64,000 nt of DNA from an uncultured Roseburia sp. (GTDB lineage: Bacteria; Bacillota; Clostridia; Lachnospirales; Lachnospiraceae), in assembly GCA_910587865.1 (NCBI GenBank), contig CAJUNX010000017.1, forward strand, positions 9,373 through 73,372. Direction: 5' to 3'. The translations under genes and the position numbers were made by a program. Below, one piece after another: positions 44,056 through 52,515 of the stretch. The notes under the pieces are model-generated. The model saw only the letters and a program-made list of their open reading frames with translations, had not been told where the DNA came from and did no database searches. Each line of letters opens with the position of its first letter. The stretch's first letter is position 1.

Positions 44056-45594
44056 CTATACACCCCCTATTCTTCCCAACACCTGCATCATGACCACCAT
44101 ACCCACGGTCAGATCCAGAAGCAGCTTGACGGTCGCCGCAATAACCGGGTAGGAGAAGATCATCTTCATCCGAAATGCCGTCGAATCATTGCGAATCTTA
44201 TCCGCACGATCCTCCATCTGCACGACACGTTCTAACAGATGGTTCATCTGTACCCTGACATTCCCCGTTCCGTTCTCCGAAAAAGCGTGCAGCATCTTCA
44301 TACAGCTCGTCACCTCCGGAAGATCAAAGCTGCCGCAGAACGCCGTATACGACTGCAGTCTTCCCGGCAGAAGGCCGAGACGTGCCGTCAGAGCCGCAAG
44401 CTCTCTCTGCAGAACGGGCGGAGCCCCCTCGACCGATTTTGCCAGCGCCACCTGAACATTGTTATTCTGCAGCAGAAGCGCCATACCAAGCAGCCACTGC
44501 GGCAGCGCGAGATACATTTCTTCCGTCACATCTTTTTTTGCCAGCTGATAGCTCATTCTCTTCCAGGCGAGCAGAAGCACTATGATCAGAATGCATATCA
44601 TCCCGCTGATCCACTTCTCATGCAGGAGCAGAAAAAACGCCGACACTGCCAGAATCGCTGCAGACAGCAGCACGCTCTTTTTGATCTTCCCTGCATTCTC
44701 ATCCATCACCCTCTCATAACTGCGAAGAATATATGCCTCCTCATGCAGGGTCAGATCTTCCAGCCAGTTATCCGTCAGGCTCCGTTCACTTTTCACAAAA
44801 ATATGCAGCAGCACCAGCAGAAACAGCATGGAAGACACCTGTATCACCGGAATCTCAAAAATACTTCCGCCGCCTGTCACCGCAAACATCTGTTTCATCG
44901 CATCCAGCACATAAAGCGCCGTGACACACAGAAGCGTCGCCACTGCAATGGAAATCATATTGTCCGTATGACTCTTTTTCTTTTCTGCCTGCAAATGGTA
45001 TCCGCGCTTTCTCCACTGCTCGATGTCTTCCAGCACAAGCACGATGGAATCTTCCGTCTCCCCGCCGAATTCCTCACTGTTTGCAAGCAGATTATGCACA
45101 ACCGCAAGCTTTTTGCATCCATACCGCATCCCGACCGCATCCAGGCTCTCCCGAAGCACTCCCCTGTCGGATGACGGTTTTCCGAGCTCCAGATGCACGA
45201 TCGCCTCCTCGATGCACCGCCGCATCTGCCCCTCATCAAACAGTTCCCGCGTCTCTTTGAGTGCGCCGACCACCTTACCGCTTTTCTGAAACGAATAAAG
45301 CATCTGCTCCATATAGGAAGACACATCCGCAAAACGCTTCTGTTCGTACATCTTTTTATACATGTCGAGTACCAGAACCGGCAGCACAAGCACAACCGCC
45401 GCGGTAATCACCAGAAAATATACCGGCTTCAGCCGGAACATAAGCCCTACCGCGCTGATTCCTGCAAGCGCTCCGGCGATCAGCGCAATATGCGCTTTCC
45501 AGGCAAAATGATAGCCGTAGACATGCACCTCCTTCTGCAGATTCTTCGGATGCAGCAGCTTTAATTCTTCCCACAGCGTTCCCTTTGTCCGCAT
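44056..45594 (-). CDS. TadB-TadC fusion, pilus inner-membrane platform
   Basis: 512 residues. Two T2SSF-like halves in one chain: the first around 90-215 (MEQMLYSFQKSGKVVGALKE ... GGETEDSIVLVLEDIEQW) and the second around 370-480 (LPQWLLGMALLLQNNNVQVALAK ... HLLERVVQMEDRADKIR). Hydrophobic pairs flank them at about 30-65, 222-275, 300-345 and 485-510. Most Tad systems encode TadB and TadC separately at about 300 residues each, so this looks like a natural fusion. It lies 3 bases after the ATPase gene. Confidence 0.85.
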   Translation of the reverse strand: MRTKGTLWEELKLLHPKNLQKEVHVYGYHFAWKAHIALIAGALAGISAVGLMFRLKPVYFLVITAAVVLVLPVLVLDMYKKMYEQKRFADVSSYMEQMLYSFQKSGKVVGALKETRELFDEGQMRRCIEEAIVHLELGKPSSDRGVLRESLDAVGMRYGCKKLAVVHNLLANSEEFGGETEDSIVLVLEDIEQWRKRGYHLQAEKKKSHTDNMISIAVATLLCVTALYVLDAMKQMFAVTGGGSIFEIPVIQVSSMLFLLVLLHIFVKSERSLTDNWLEDLTLHEEAYILRSYERVMDENAGKIKKSVLLSAAILAVSAFFLLLHEKWISGMICILIIVLLLAWKRMSYQLAKKDVTEEMYLALPQWLLGMALLLQNNNVQVALAKSVEGAPPVLQRELAALTARLGLLPGRLQSYTAFCGSFDLPEVTSCMKMLHAFSENGTGNVRVQMNHLLERVVQMEDRADKIRNDSTAFRMKMIFSYPVIAATVKLLLDLTVGMVVMMQVLGRIGGV

Positions 45595-45597
45595 CGT

Positions 45598-46662
45598 CTA
45601 TTTCCCCTCTCTTAAATATCTCTGCCAGTTTGCACAGGAAAACGGATCCCTGATGCCCGCCTGCTCAAATCTCCTGGCAATCCCGGGCGGAAGCTCTTCC
45701 GACACCGTTTCCCCGTCCTCCATAAGCATATAAATCCGGTTTTCCTGTCCCTCCCTGCTGTAAAAACACAGCTGGTCAATGTATCGCCGGTATACGCCGT
45801 CTGTCTGTCGGACGCAGCGGATTAAAATCCCCACATTTACATATCGGTAAATCCGGTTTTCGAGACGCGACGCGTCCCGCTCGTCATTCATCATGTTCTG
45901 AATCCGGTCCGGCAGTTTCCTGACATCATCCAGGTGAATCGTCGTAAAACCGCTCACCCCGGTGCTCCACTGCTCGATCAGGGAAGTCACCTCCACCGAC
46001 CTGGCCTCCGAGAGCATCAGCCACTTGGGATTCTGCCGCAGACTTGCTTTGATCGCATCCGTGTATGTAAATCCATGACCGATCCGAAGCTCCACGGCAT
46101 CGGCCCCGGGATTGATCTCCCCGTAATGCATCTCCAATGAATCTTCAATCGTGATCACACGCTCGTTTTTCGGTATAAACTGCATAAAAAACTTTGCGCA
46201 CTCCGTCTTACCCGCTCCCGGTTCCCCTCCGAACACGACGTTCATACCGGTCAGAACACAATTCATCAGAAGATGCAGCATGCGCTCCGGACAGTATTTC
46301 TCATGAATCATCCGACGGATGCTGCTGCGCACGATGCAGGGAGATTTCCGGATACAGATACTGATGCCGGAAGCCGCCACCGAATCATGGATGATACTGA
46401 TCCGCAATTCCCTGGTGTCCGCTTCGAGCACCTTGTTGGCGTTATTGAACTGTTTGTTTACACAATTTGAAATATTGTGGGTAAAGGTGCTGATAAACTG
46501 CGCGGACAATTCCTCCGGGGCGCGGTAGCGCCCCTTTTTTAAATCCGTGATCCACAGCTCCCTCCCATTGTAATCCACATCAGTCACACCGGACTCCGCC
46601 ACATATTTCCACAGCACGCCGAACTGCTTTTCTGTCGGCTCAAATGTAATCACTTCACTCAT
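45598..46662 (-). CDS. cpaF: CpaF/TadA-type pilus assembly ATPase
   Basis: 354 residues. Walker A GGEPGAGKTE, an Asp-box (ITIEDSLEMHYGE), Walker B (WLMLSEARS) and a His-box region (GFTTIHLDD) are intact. It powers pilin polymerisation as a hexamer on the cytoplasmic face. It is somewhat shorter than typical CpaF because the N-terminal domain is small. It starts 9 bases after the 54-residue pilin gene. Confidence 0.93.
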   Translation of the reverse strand: MSEVITFEPTEKQFGVLWKYVAESGVTDVDYNGRELWITDLKKGRYRAPEELSAQFISTFTHNISNCVNKQFNNANKVLEADTRELRISIIHDSVAASGISICIRKSPCIVRSSIRRMIHEKYCPERMLHLLMNCVLTGMNVVFGGEPGAGKTECAKFFMQFIPKNERVITIEDSLEMHYGEINPGADAVELRIGHGFTYTDAIKASLRQNPKWLMLSEARSVEVTSLIEQWSTGVSGFTTIHLDDVRKLPDRIQNMMNDERDASRLENRIYRYVNVGILIRCVRQTDGVYRRYIDQLCFYSREGQENRIYMLMEDGETVSEELPPGIARRFEQAGIRDPFSCANWQRYLREGK

Positions 46663-46671
46663 ACCGGCCTC

Positions 46672-46836
46672 CTAGGTCATCCCGTTCATATTGGTAAAAA
46701 AGTTTGTCAGCGCCTTCTGAAATTCTGCCGCCACATATCCGTCCGAAGACAGCGCCGCGACAATAATGGCTCCGAGCGCCAGCAAAACAACCACTGCCAG
46801 TATCGCATTCCCATAGTGTTTCATTACCTGTTCCAT
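46672..46836 (-). CDS. Flp-like major pilin candidate, 54 residues
   Basis: AAAGGAG precedes the ATG at 46836. It begins MEQVMKHYGNAILAVVVLLA, has one long hydrophobic helix and a short soluble tail ending FFTNMNGMT. Its start overlaps the end of the ParA-like gene by 13 bases. Size and helix-first build match Flp pilins, but it has no leader peptide and no G/E cleavage motif. Best candidate for the structural subunit. Confidence 0.8.
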   Translation of the reverse strand: MEQVMKHYGNAILAVVVLLALGAIIVAALSSDGYVAAEFQKALTNFFTNMNGMT

Positions 46837-47549
46837 ATATTTTCTCCTTTTTGTCTGCCTTGTTTTTCGGTTTTCGTTTCTTTTCCGTTTCCTCTCCTGC
46901 CGTCCCTGCGCCGCGTACTTTTAGCTTCGCTGCCCTTTCCCGCGTCATTTGCAGATCCTGCCTTCTGATCTTTCCTGATCTGCTTTGCACGTTCCGTGCT
47001 CCCGTCTCCCGCAGCATCCGAATATCTTCGGATCAGAAACGCCGCACGCTTCAGTTCCCGCAAAAGCGCCGCACTCTCCCCGCTTTTCGGCATCGCAAGT
47101 TCCCTGTGCAGAAACGCCTCTCCCCTGCCGCATGAAAGCGCATGATAAAATCCGTTGCAGAAGGGAATCTCAATGATATCCTCCGGCTCTACACGGTAAA
47201 CGCACTCGAGGTATCGGCGGTCCACATCCGCCGGTCTTATGTATACTCCTCCCAGCAGATACACAAACTTCTTCGCAATATGGAAATCGTACATAAAAAA
47301 CCGGTCCACACAGCGCTTCTCCCGCCGAAGACTTACAATCACAAGATCCGACTGCCAGAGCACATGTCTTTTTCTTCCGCCAAGGCCGCTGCCGCAGTCA
47401 TAAAAATGAAACTCGTTCTCTCCGCCATGCAGCGGTCCGCCCGCAGTCATCTTCTCCTGCGGGCAGAGCACGGACAAAATTTCCATAACGGCATGCATGT
47501 GCGCCGTTGTGCCGCTCTGATGCTCCTCGCCCCAAAATGCTATATTCAT
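46824..47549 (-). CDS. TadZ-like (ParA/MinD superfamily) protein, divergent
   Basis: 241 residues. The chain starts on a ParA-like beta strand and a deviant P-loop (MNIAFWGEEHQSGTTAHM) that lacks the signature lysine pair. A mid-chain DCGSGLGGR and SDLVIVSLRREKRCVDRFF match the switch II and following strand of TadZ/CpaE proteins. The last 60 residues are strongly basic and low-complexity. TadZ marks the pole or site of pilus assembly. First gene of the operon behind the promoter at 47869-47897. Confidence 0.72.
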   Translation of the reverse strand: MNIAFWGEEHQSGTTAHMHAVMEILSVLCPQEKMTAGGPLHGGENEFHFYDCGSGLGGRKRHVLWQSDLVIVSLRREKRCVDRFFMYDFHIAKKFVYLLGGVYIRPADVDRRYLECVYRVEPEDIIEIPFCNGFYHALSCGRGEAFLHRELAMPKSGESAALLRELKRAAFLIRRYSDAAGDGSTERAKQIRKDQKAGSANDAGKGSEAKSTRRRDGRRGNGKETKTEKQGRQKGENIWNR

Positions 47550-47559
47550 CTGTCACTCT

Positions 47560-47790
47560 CTGTCATGCCGTACACTGCTCCCTGTACAGCCTCCCCATGC
47601 CGCACCGCACTGATGCTTCGCATCCGCCACGCGTCCTCACACGCTCTGACGCTTCGCATCTGTCATAGCCCGCTGCGTTTTCCTGTCTGTCACGGCATCC
47701 CGTTCTGACAATCCGCGCAGCTCTGACCCGCATCCGTCACGCGTCCTCACACGCCCCGGCTCTTCGCATCCGTATCGCGCGCGACATAAA
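47560..47790. repeat. GC-rich imperfect repeats in the pilus operon leader
   Basis: A block of about 40 bases containing ACGCGTCCTCACACG and CTTCGCATC occurs at about 47616-47660 and again at about 47721-47772, with extra CTTCGCATC copies between. These lie inside the long leader of the pilus transcript. A 27-codon minus-strand frame (about 47743-47826) exists there but lacks a clear ribosome site. Confidence 0.65.
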
Positions 47791-47868
47791 ATTTCTGGAA
47801 ACTATGGATGATCCTTCCGCCCCCATAAAGCACATGTAAAAGATGTGTATTTGATAAAAGATGCATTT

Positions 47869-47897
47869 ATCATACTGCCTGTTTTTACATTTGTAAA
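47869..47897 (-). promoter_or_regulatory. Promoter of the Tad-like pilus operon
   Basis: Minus strand TTTACA (47892-47897), 17 bases, TATGAT (47869-47874). The predicted start gives a leader of about 310 bases before the TadZ-like gene, unusually long and repeat-rich. Confidence 0.6.
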
Positions 47898-47967
47898 CAT
47901 CCTTTTTTATTTTTGTAACATTTTGACAAAATAAAAGCTTTAACTTTCCTTTTGCTTCTATTTCATA

Positions 47968-48090
47968 TATAATAGCAGTTAGCGATTTGTGCCCGCGCTG
48001 TAAGGCCGCATTCGGGCTCTGCACAAACCGTTTTTCATCAGCACCGCAGGTGAGACACAGCGCTTTCACACTGCAGAAATGAGGTTTCCA
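47968..48090 (+). promoter_or_regulatory. degV leader with stem-loop
   Basis: TATAAT at 47968-47973 (no good -35) precedes a stem-loop, TTTGTGCCCG with CGGG...GCACAAA (47986-48027), followed by TTTTT at 48031. It could be an attenuator or a stabilising 5' hairpin. It leads to the degV-family start at 48091. Confidence 0.45.
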
Positions 48091-48963
48091 ATGAATCATT
48101 TTGTCATCACAACCGATACTACCGCAGATCTTCCGGTGGATTATGTAGAAAAACATCAGCTCGGCATTTTATCCCTGACCTACACACTGGCGGATCAGAC
48201 CTACACCTGGGAACATCCGCTTCCCGTGAAAGATTTTTACAATTTTATGCGCGAAGGCTCCCTTCCCACCACCTCACAGATCAACCCGGCGGAAGCGGAA
48301 GAAGCGTTTGAAGCCATCATTCAGAAGCAGGACGCCGACATCCTTCACATCGCCTTTTCGTCCGGCTTAAGCGGCAGCTGCGGCAGCTGCAGGGTCGCCG
48401 CCGCAGCTCTCGCGGAAAAATATCCGGCTCATCGTGTCATCGTCATCGACTCCCTGTGCGCCTCCCTCGGCGAGGGTCTTCTGGTTCACAAGGCTGTCTG
48501 CATGAGGGAGGAAGGAAAATCTCTCGACGAGGTTGTCGCCTGGATCGAGGAAAACAAGCTGAATCTGGTACATAATTTTACCGTGAATGACCTGTTTCAC
48601 CTCTATCGGGGCGGGCGCGTTTCAAAAACGGCGGCATTCGTCGGCACACTCATCAACATCAAGCCGATTCTCCACGTGGATGACGAGGGGCATCTGATCC
48701 CGCTGTCAAAGGTGCGCGGGCGCAAAAAATCCCTGCTCGCCCTCGTGGATGCCATGGGCGCGCAGATGGGTTCCTGGCGCGACAAAAACGATATCGTGTT
48801 CATCAGCCACGGCGACTGTGAAGAGGATGCACAGTTTGTCGCGGAACAGATCAAAGCGCGTTTTGGCTGCGACAGTTTTCTGATCAATTATGTCGGCCCG
48901 ACGATCGGCGCACATACCGGCCCGGGAGTCGTCGCGCTCTTTTATATGGGCGATTACCGCTGA
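48091..48963 (+). CDS. DegV-family fatty-acid-binding protein
   Basis: 290 residues. It has the family start FVITTDTTADLPVDYV, the lipid-contact TSQINPAE and SSGLSGSC motifs, and FHLYRGGRVSKTAAFVGTLINIKPIL. DegV/FakB proteins present bound fatty acids to the FakA kinase. GAGGTTTCCA precedes the chosen ATG. It is divergent from the pilus operon. Confidence 0.92.
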   Translation: MNHFVITTDTTADLPVDYVEKHQLGILSLTYTLADQTYTWEHPLPVKDFYNFMREGSLPTTSQINPAEAEEAFEAIIQKQDADILHIAFSSGLSGSCGSCRVAAAALAEKYPAHRVIVIDSLCASLGEGLLVHKAVCMREEGKSLDEVVAWIEENKLNLVHNFTVNDLFHLYRGGRVSKTAAFVGTLINIKPILHVDDEGHLIPLSKVRGRKKSLLALVDAMGAQMGSWRDKNDIVFISHGDCEEDAQFVAEQIKARFGCDSFLINYVGPTIGAHTGPGVVALFYMGDYR

Positions 48964-49019
48964 CACAGCTCTTCCCGTGCCATTTGCGGCTCATCAGCGC
49001 AGAAATTTTTTAAAATCAG

Positions 49020-49050
49020 TTGACTTTCCCCCTTGTGGAAGGTGTACAGT
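49020..49050 (+). promoter_or_regulatory. MerR-type promoter with 19-bp spacer
   Basis: TTGACT (49020-49025), a 19-base spacer and TACAGT (49045-49050). The spacer holds the imperfect palindrome CTTTCCCCCTTGTGGAAGG, the usual overlong-spacer arrangement that MerR proteins activate by untwisting DNA. It precedes the merR-family gene, so autoregulation is expected. Confidence 0.85.
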
Positions 49051-49121
49051 CAGTTTACAGAAAGGACGCAGGCACCGACAGAAGAGTCTGGTCAGCTGCC
49101 ACGACAGGAGGATTCTGACAT

Positions 49122-49763
49122 ATGAAAATCAATCAGGTCGAGCAGGCGGTCGGTATCACGCGAAAGAATATCCGCTTTTACGAGGAGCAGGGGCTGCTTC
49201 ACCCCCTGCGGAATCCGGTAAACGGATACCGGGATTACACTGAGGAGGATGTCTCTCTCCTGCTGAAAATCCGATTGCTGCGCCGGCTCTCCATTCCGAT
49301 CGGGGAGATCCGCCAGCTGCAGGAAAACCGCCTGTCCTTCACCGACTGCATACAGCGCCATATCGTCTGTCTGGATCAGGAAAAACACAACCTCTCCCTG
49401 ATCCAGGAGATGTGCGGGGAGCTCTGCAGCGAAAACACAGAGTTTGACTCCCTGCCCGCCGCGGACTATCTGGAAAAAATGCAGCAGCTTGAGAAAGGAG
49501 GCACACGTTTTATGGATATTGTGAAGGAAGATCAGAGAAAGCGCAAATACGGCGCCCTGACCGGAGCGTCTATTATGATCCTGCTCATGGCTTTTATGAT
49601 CGCCATGTTTGTCTGGGGGCACACCATAGAACCGATTCCTGTCGGGATTTTCTTATTTTTTCTTGCAATACCGGTCATTATAATCATCTGCATTATCGTT
49701 GCACTGTATCAGAGATTCCGAGAGATAGAAGGAGGAGAAGAACATGAAGCTGTTAAATATTGA
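49122..49763 (+). CDS. MerR-family regulator anchored by two membrane helices
   Basis: 213 residues. An N-terminal MerR winged helix (INQVEQAVGITRKNIRFYEEQGLLHPLRN) and dimerisation coiled coil (about 75-120) are followed by two hydrophobic helices (about 147-168 and 172-195) in place of a ligand domain. The regulator is therefore probably membrane-tethered. ACAGGAGG precedes the ATG. Its end overlaps the YbjQ-family gene by 20 bases. Signal unknown; envelope stress is a reasonable guess. Confidence 0.9.
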   Translation: MKINQVEQAVGITRKNIRFYEEQGLLHPLRNPVNGYRDYTEEDVSLLLKIRLLRRLSIPIGEIRQLQENRLSFTDCIQRHIVCLDQEKHNLSLIQEMCGELCSENTEFDSLPAADYLEKMQQLEKGGTRFMDIVKEDQRKRKYGALTGASIMILLMAFMIAMFVWGHTIEPIPVGIFLFFLAIPVIIIICIIVALYQRFREIEGGEEHEAVKY

Positions 49764-50055
49764 TTATATTCCTGGAAAAGAGATTGAAGCGCTGGGCATT
49801 GTAAAGGGGACAATCGTTCAGTCGAAAAATTTCGGCAAGGATTTTATGGCCGGAATCAAGACGCTCGTCGGCGGCGAGATCACCGCTTACACCGAGATGC
49901 TAAATGAAGCCAGACAGATCGCGATCAAACGGATGATCGATGAAGCCGTCGCGCTCGGCGCGGACGCAGTCATTAACATCCGCTTTGCGTCTTCCTCGAC
50001 CATGCAGAGTGCCGCTGAGGTGATCGCCTACGGCACCGCGGTAAAGATTTTATAA
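49744..50055 (+). CDS. YbjQ/UPF0145 family protein
   Basis: 103 residues, full length for the family (heavy-metal-binding-domain-like, pentameric). Visible marks are GIVKGTIVQSKNFGKD, GEITAYTEMLNEARQIA and GADAVINIRF. AAGGAGGAG precedes the ATG, inside the upstream gene. Function unknown. Its coupling to a membrane-bound MerR protein and a YhfC-like protein suggests one envelope-related unit. Confidence 0.92.
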   Translation: MKLLNIDYIPGKEIEALGIVKGTIVQSKNFGKDFMAGIKTLVGGEITAYTEMLNEARQIAIKRMIDEAVALGADAVINIRFASSSTMQSAAEVIAYGTAVKIL

Positions 50056-50086
50056 TATTCAGATTTAATATTTCAGGAGGTCGGAT

Positions 50087-50902
50087 ATGAACGCTGATGC
50101 CGCTACTGTATCAAACGATGTGATGGCAGGGATCCTCATGACGATGAACATCGCCATTTTTGCTCCCGTTTTTCTTCTTGTCATATGGAAGCTTCGGAAA
50201 AAATGCAAACTGCTTCCCGCGCTGGCCGGTGCGCTCACCTTTGTCAACGCGGCGCTGATTCTCGAGAGCATTCCGAAACTGTTTCTTTTTTCCGGGACAA
50301 ATCCGGTGTCCGTTTTCATCCTAGGTCATCCTTTTGTCTTTGCCTTAACCGGCGCGCTTCTTGCCGGAATATTCGAGGAGTGCGGCCGGTACGTGACATT
50401 TCGCTACGTGCTGGCGAATCACAGCGCAAAGGAGACAGCCGTCACATGCGGAATCGGGCACGGTGGCATTGAATGTATCATCGTCGCCGGTGTTGCCATG
50501 GTTTCGAACCTGGCCTACGCATTTCTCATCAACGACGGACAGATTGCCGCCATCATGCAGACGCTGCCTGCCGAAGATGCCGCAACGCTTCAGACCGTCG
50601 TTGACACGCTCACGACCGCTGACTTTATGATGTTTGCCTGGGGAATCTGGGAACGGACCTTCGCACTGATCCTGCACATCTCGCTTTCCGTGCTGGTATT
50701 TGCTGCAGTAAAAATGAAATCCAGATTTCATTTATTGTTCCCGATCGCCATATTACTGCATACGCTAATGGACATTCCCGCTGGTTTGTATCAGGCCGGA
50801 GTGCTCCCCCTCATCCCGACCGAGCTGATTATCGCGACGTTTTCCGTTGGATGCGCCGTCTTTGCATACAAAATATACCCGCGTCTCGATGAGACATCAT
50901 GA
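50087..50902 (+). CDS. YhfC-family intramembrane metalloprotease-like protein
   Basis: 271 residues, about seven membrane helices. The family motifs GIFEECGRYVTFR and GIGHGGIECI supply the Glu/His residues proposed as an intramembrane active site, related in pattern to CAAX-type proteases. TTCAGGAGG precedes the ATG. Third gene of the MerR operon, ended by a strong terminator. Confidence 0.88.
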   Translation: MNADAATVSNDVMAGILMTMNIAIFAPVFLLVIWKLRKKCKLLPALAGALTFVNAALILESIPKLFLFSGTNPVSVFILGHPFVFALTGALLAGIFEECGRYVTFRYVLANHSAKETAVTCGIGHGGIECIIVAGVAMVSNLAYAFLINDGQIAAIMQTLPAEDAATLQTVVDTLTTADFMMFAWGIWERTFALILHISLSVLVFAAVKMKSRFHLLFPIAILLHTLMDIPAGLYQAGVLPLIPTELIIATFSVGCAVFAYKIYPRLDETS

Positions 50903-50912
50903 CAGCATCAAA

Positions 50913-50935
50913 AAAAGGAGCCTCTGGCTCCTTTT
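50913..50935. terminator. Bidirectional terminator between yhfC-like gene and purB
   Basis: Perfect 10-bp stem AAAAGGAGCC/GGCTCCTTTT with a 3-base loop, further T residues on the plus side and A residues on the left serving the minus strand. Confidence 0.9.
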
Positions 50936-50946
50936 TCTATATCCGC

Positions 50947-52398
50947 CTATACGGTGATATCCGCCGTGACGCCGAGCTCTTCCCGGTTCTTCTCAAGGAT
51001 CGGATGGATCACCTGTTCTAAAAATTTCGTTACCTGCAGCGGCGCACGTCCCACATAGGCCGACGGCTCCATGGCCGCTTTCAGTTCTTCTATCGTCAGG
51101 TTAAACTCCGGATCCGCCGCGATCAGCTCAAGAAGCGGATTCTCTCTTCCCTCTTCCTTTACCGCCTTTCCGGCCTGCATGGATAATGTGCGGATCTTCT
51201 CATGCAGTTCCTGACGGTTTCCGCCGTTCTTCACCGCATCCATCATGATATTTTCCGTCGCCATAAACGGCAGCTCCGCCATCAGATGCTTTGTGATCAC
51301 CTTGTCATAGACGACCAGGCCGTCAACCACATTTAAGCAGAGATCCAGGATCCCGTCGATTGCCAAAAACGCCTCCGGTACAGAGAGCCTCTTGTTCGCG
51401 GAATCGTCGAGCGTGCGCTCGAACCACTGCGTCGCCGAGGTCACCGCCGGATTTAACACATCGATCATCACATAGCGGGAAAGCGACGCGATCCGCTCCG
51501 AACGCATCGGATTGCGCTTGTACGCCATCGCGGAGGAGCCGATCTGATTCTTTTCAAACGGCTCTTCGATCTCCTTTAAATGCTGGAGCAGCCGGATGTC
51601 GTTGGACATCTTGTGCGCGCTGGCCGCAATGCCTGCAAGCACATTGATCACCCTGGTATCCACTTTCCTGGAATAGGTCTGTCCGGACACGGCGTAGCAC
51701 TCCGCAAAGCCCATCTTTTCCGCGATCATCGGATCGATCCGGTCAATCGTCTCCTGATCCCCGTTAAACAGCTCCTGAAAACTCGCCTGCGTGCCGGTCG
51801 TTCCCTTTGATCCAAGCAGTTTTAAGCTTCCCGCCACATACTCAAGGTCCTCGAGATCCATCACAAATTCCTGCGCCCAGAGAGTGGCCCGTTTTCCCAC
51901 TGTCGTCGGCTGCGCCGGCTGGAAATGGGTGAAGGCAAGCGTCGGAAGATTTTTATAAGTATCCGCAAATTTTGCCAGCTCCGCGATCACGCTGACCAGC
52001 TTTTTGTGCACCACCGAGAGCGCCTCGCGCATGATGATGATGTCCGTATTGTCTCCCACATAACAGGAGGTCGCCCCCAGATGAATGATCCCGGCCGCCT
52101 TCGGACACTGCTGCCCGTATGCGTAGACATGGCTCATGACGTCGTGGCGCACCTGTTTTTCACGCTCTTTTGCCACCTCATAATTGATATCGGAGACATG
52201 CGCTTTCATCTCGTCGATCATATCCTGCGTGATGACCGGCGTTCCGTTCTCGGAGAGCCCCAGCTCCATCTCCGTCTCCGCAAGTGCGATCCAAAGCTTC
52301 CTCCAGGTCGAAAACTTCATATCCGGCGAGAAAATGTACTGCATTTCCTTCCCCGCATAGCGCTCCGACAACGGACTGATATATCTGTCTGTACTCAT
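50947..52398 (-). CDS. purB: Adenylosuccinate lyase
   Basis: 483 residues. It cleaves SAICAR and adenylosuccinate with release of fumarate. The signature GSSAMAYKRNPMRSERI and the active-site histidine regions (IIHLGATSCYVGDN, AFTHFQPAQPTTVGKR) are intact. AAGGGAG precedes the ATG. It follows purC on the same strand, so consecutive purine steps are probably co-transcribed. Confidence 0.96.
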   Translation of the reverse strand: MSTDRYISPLSERYAGKEMQYIFSPDMKFSTWRKLWIALAETEMELGLSENGTPVITQDMIDEMKAHVSDINYEVAKEREKQVRHDVMSHVYAYGQQCPKAAGIIHLGATSCYVGDNTDIIIMREALSVVHKKLVSVIAELAKFADTYKNLPTLAFTHFQPAQPTTVGKRATLWAQEFVMDLEDLEYVAGSLKLLGSKGTTGTQASFQELFNGDQETIDRIDPMIAEKMGFAECYAVSGQTYSRKVDTRVINVLAGIAASAHKMSNDIRLLQHLKEIEEPFEKNQIGSSAMAYKRNPMRSERIASLSRYVMIDVLNPAVTSATQWFERTLDDSANKRLSVPEAFLAIDGILDLCLNVVDGLVVYDKVITKHLMAELPFMATENIMMDAVKNGGNRQELHEKIRTLSMQAGKAVKEEGRENPLLELIAADPEFNLTIEELKAAMEPSAYVGRAPLQVTKFLEQVIHPILEKNREELGVTADITV

Positions 52399-52515
52399 CT
52401 TATTCTCCCTTCACCTCTCGCCCCGGCTGTCTTTTAGTTCTTCGGACAGCAGAATCGTCGATCCGGCTGTCCCGGCAGCACAGACGCAGTCCGCCCTGCG
52501 CCGCCGCTGTCCCGC

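Noticed and set aside
46655..47017. A 120-codon minus-strand frame between the ParA-like and ATPase genes
   Set aside because: Wrong frame: the 241-residue ParA-like protein and the 54-residue pilin, both with good starts, occupy the same bases.
47743..47826. 27-codon leader peptide in the pilus operon
   Set aside because: Poor ribosome site and repeats give chance open frames; kept only as part of the leader description.
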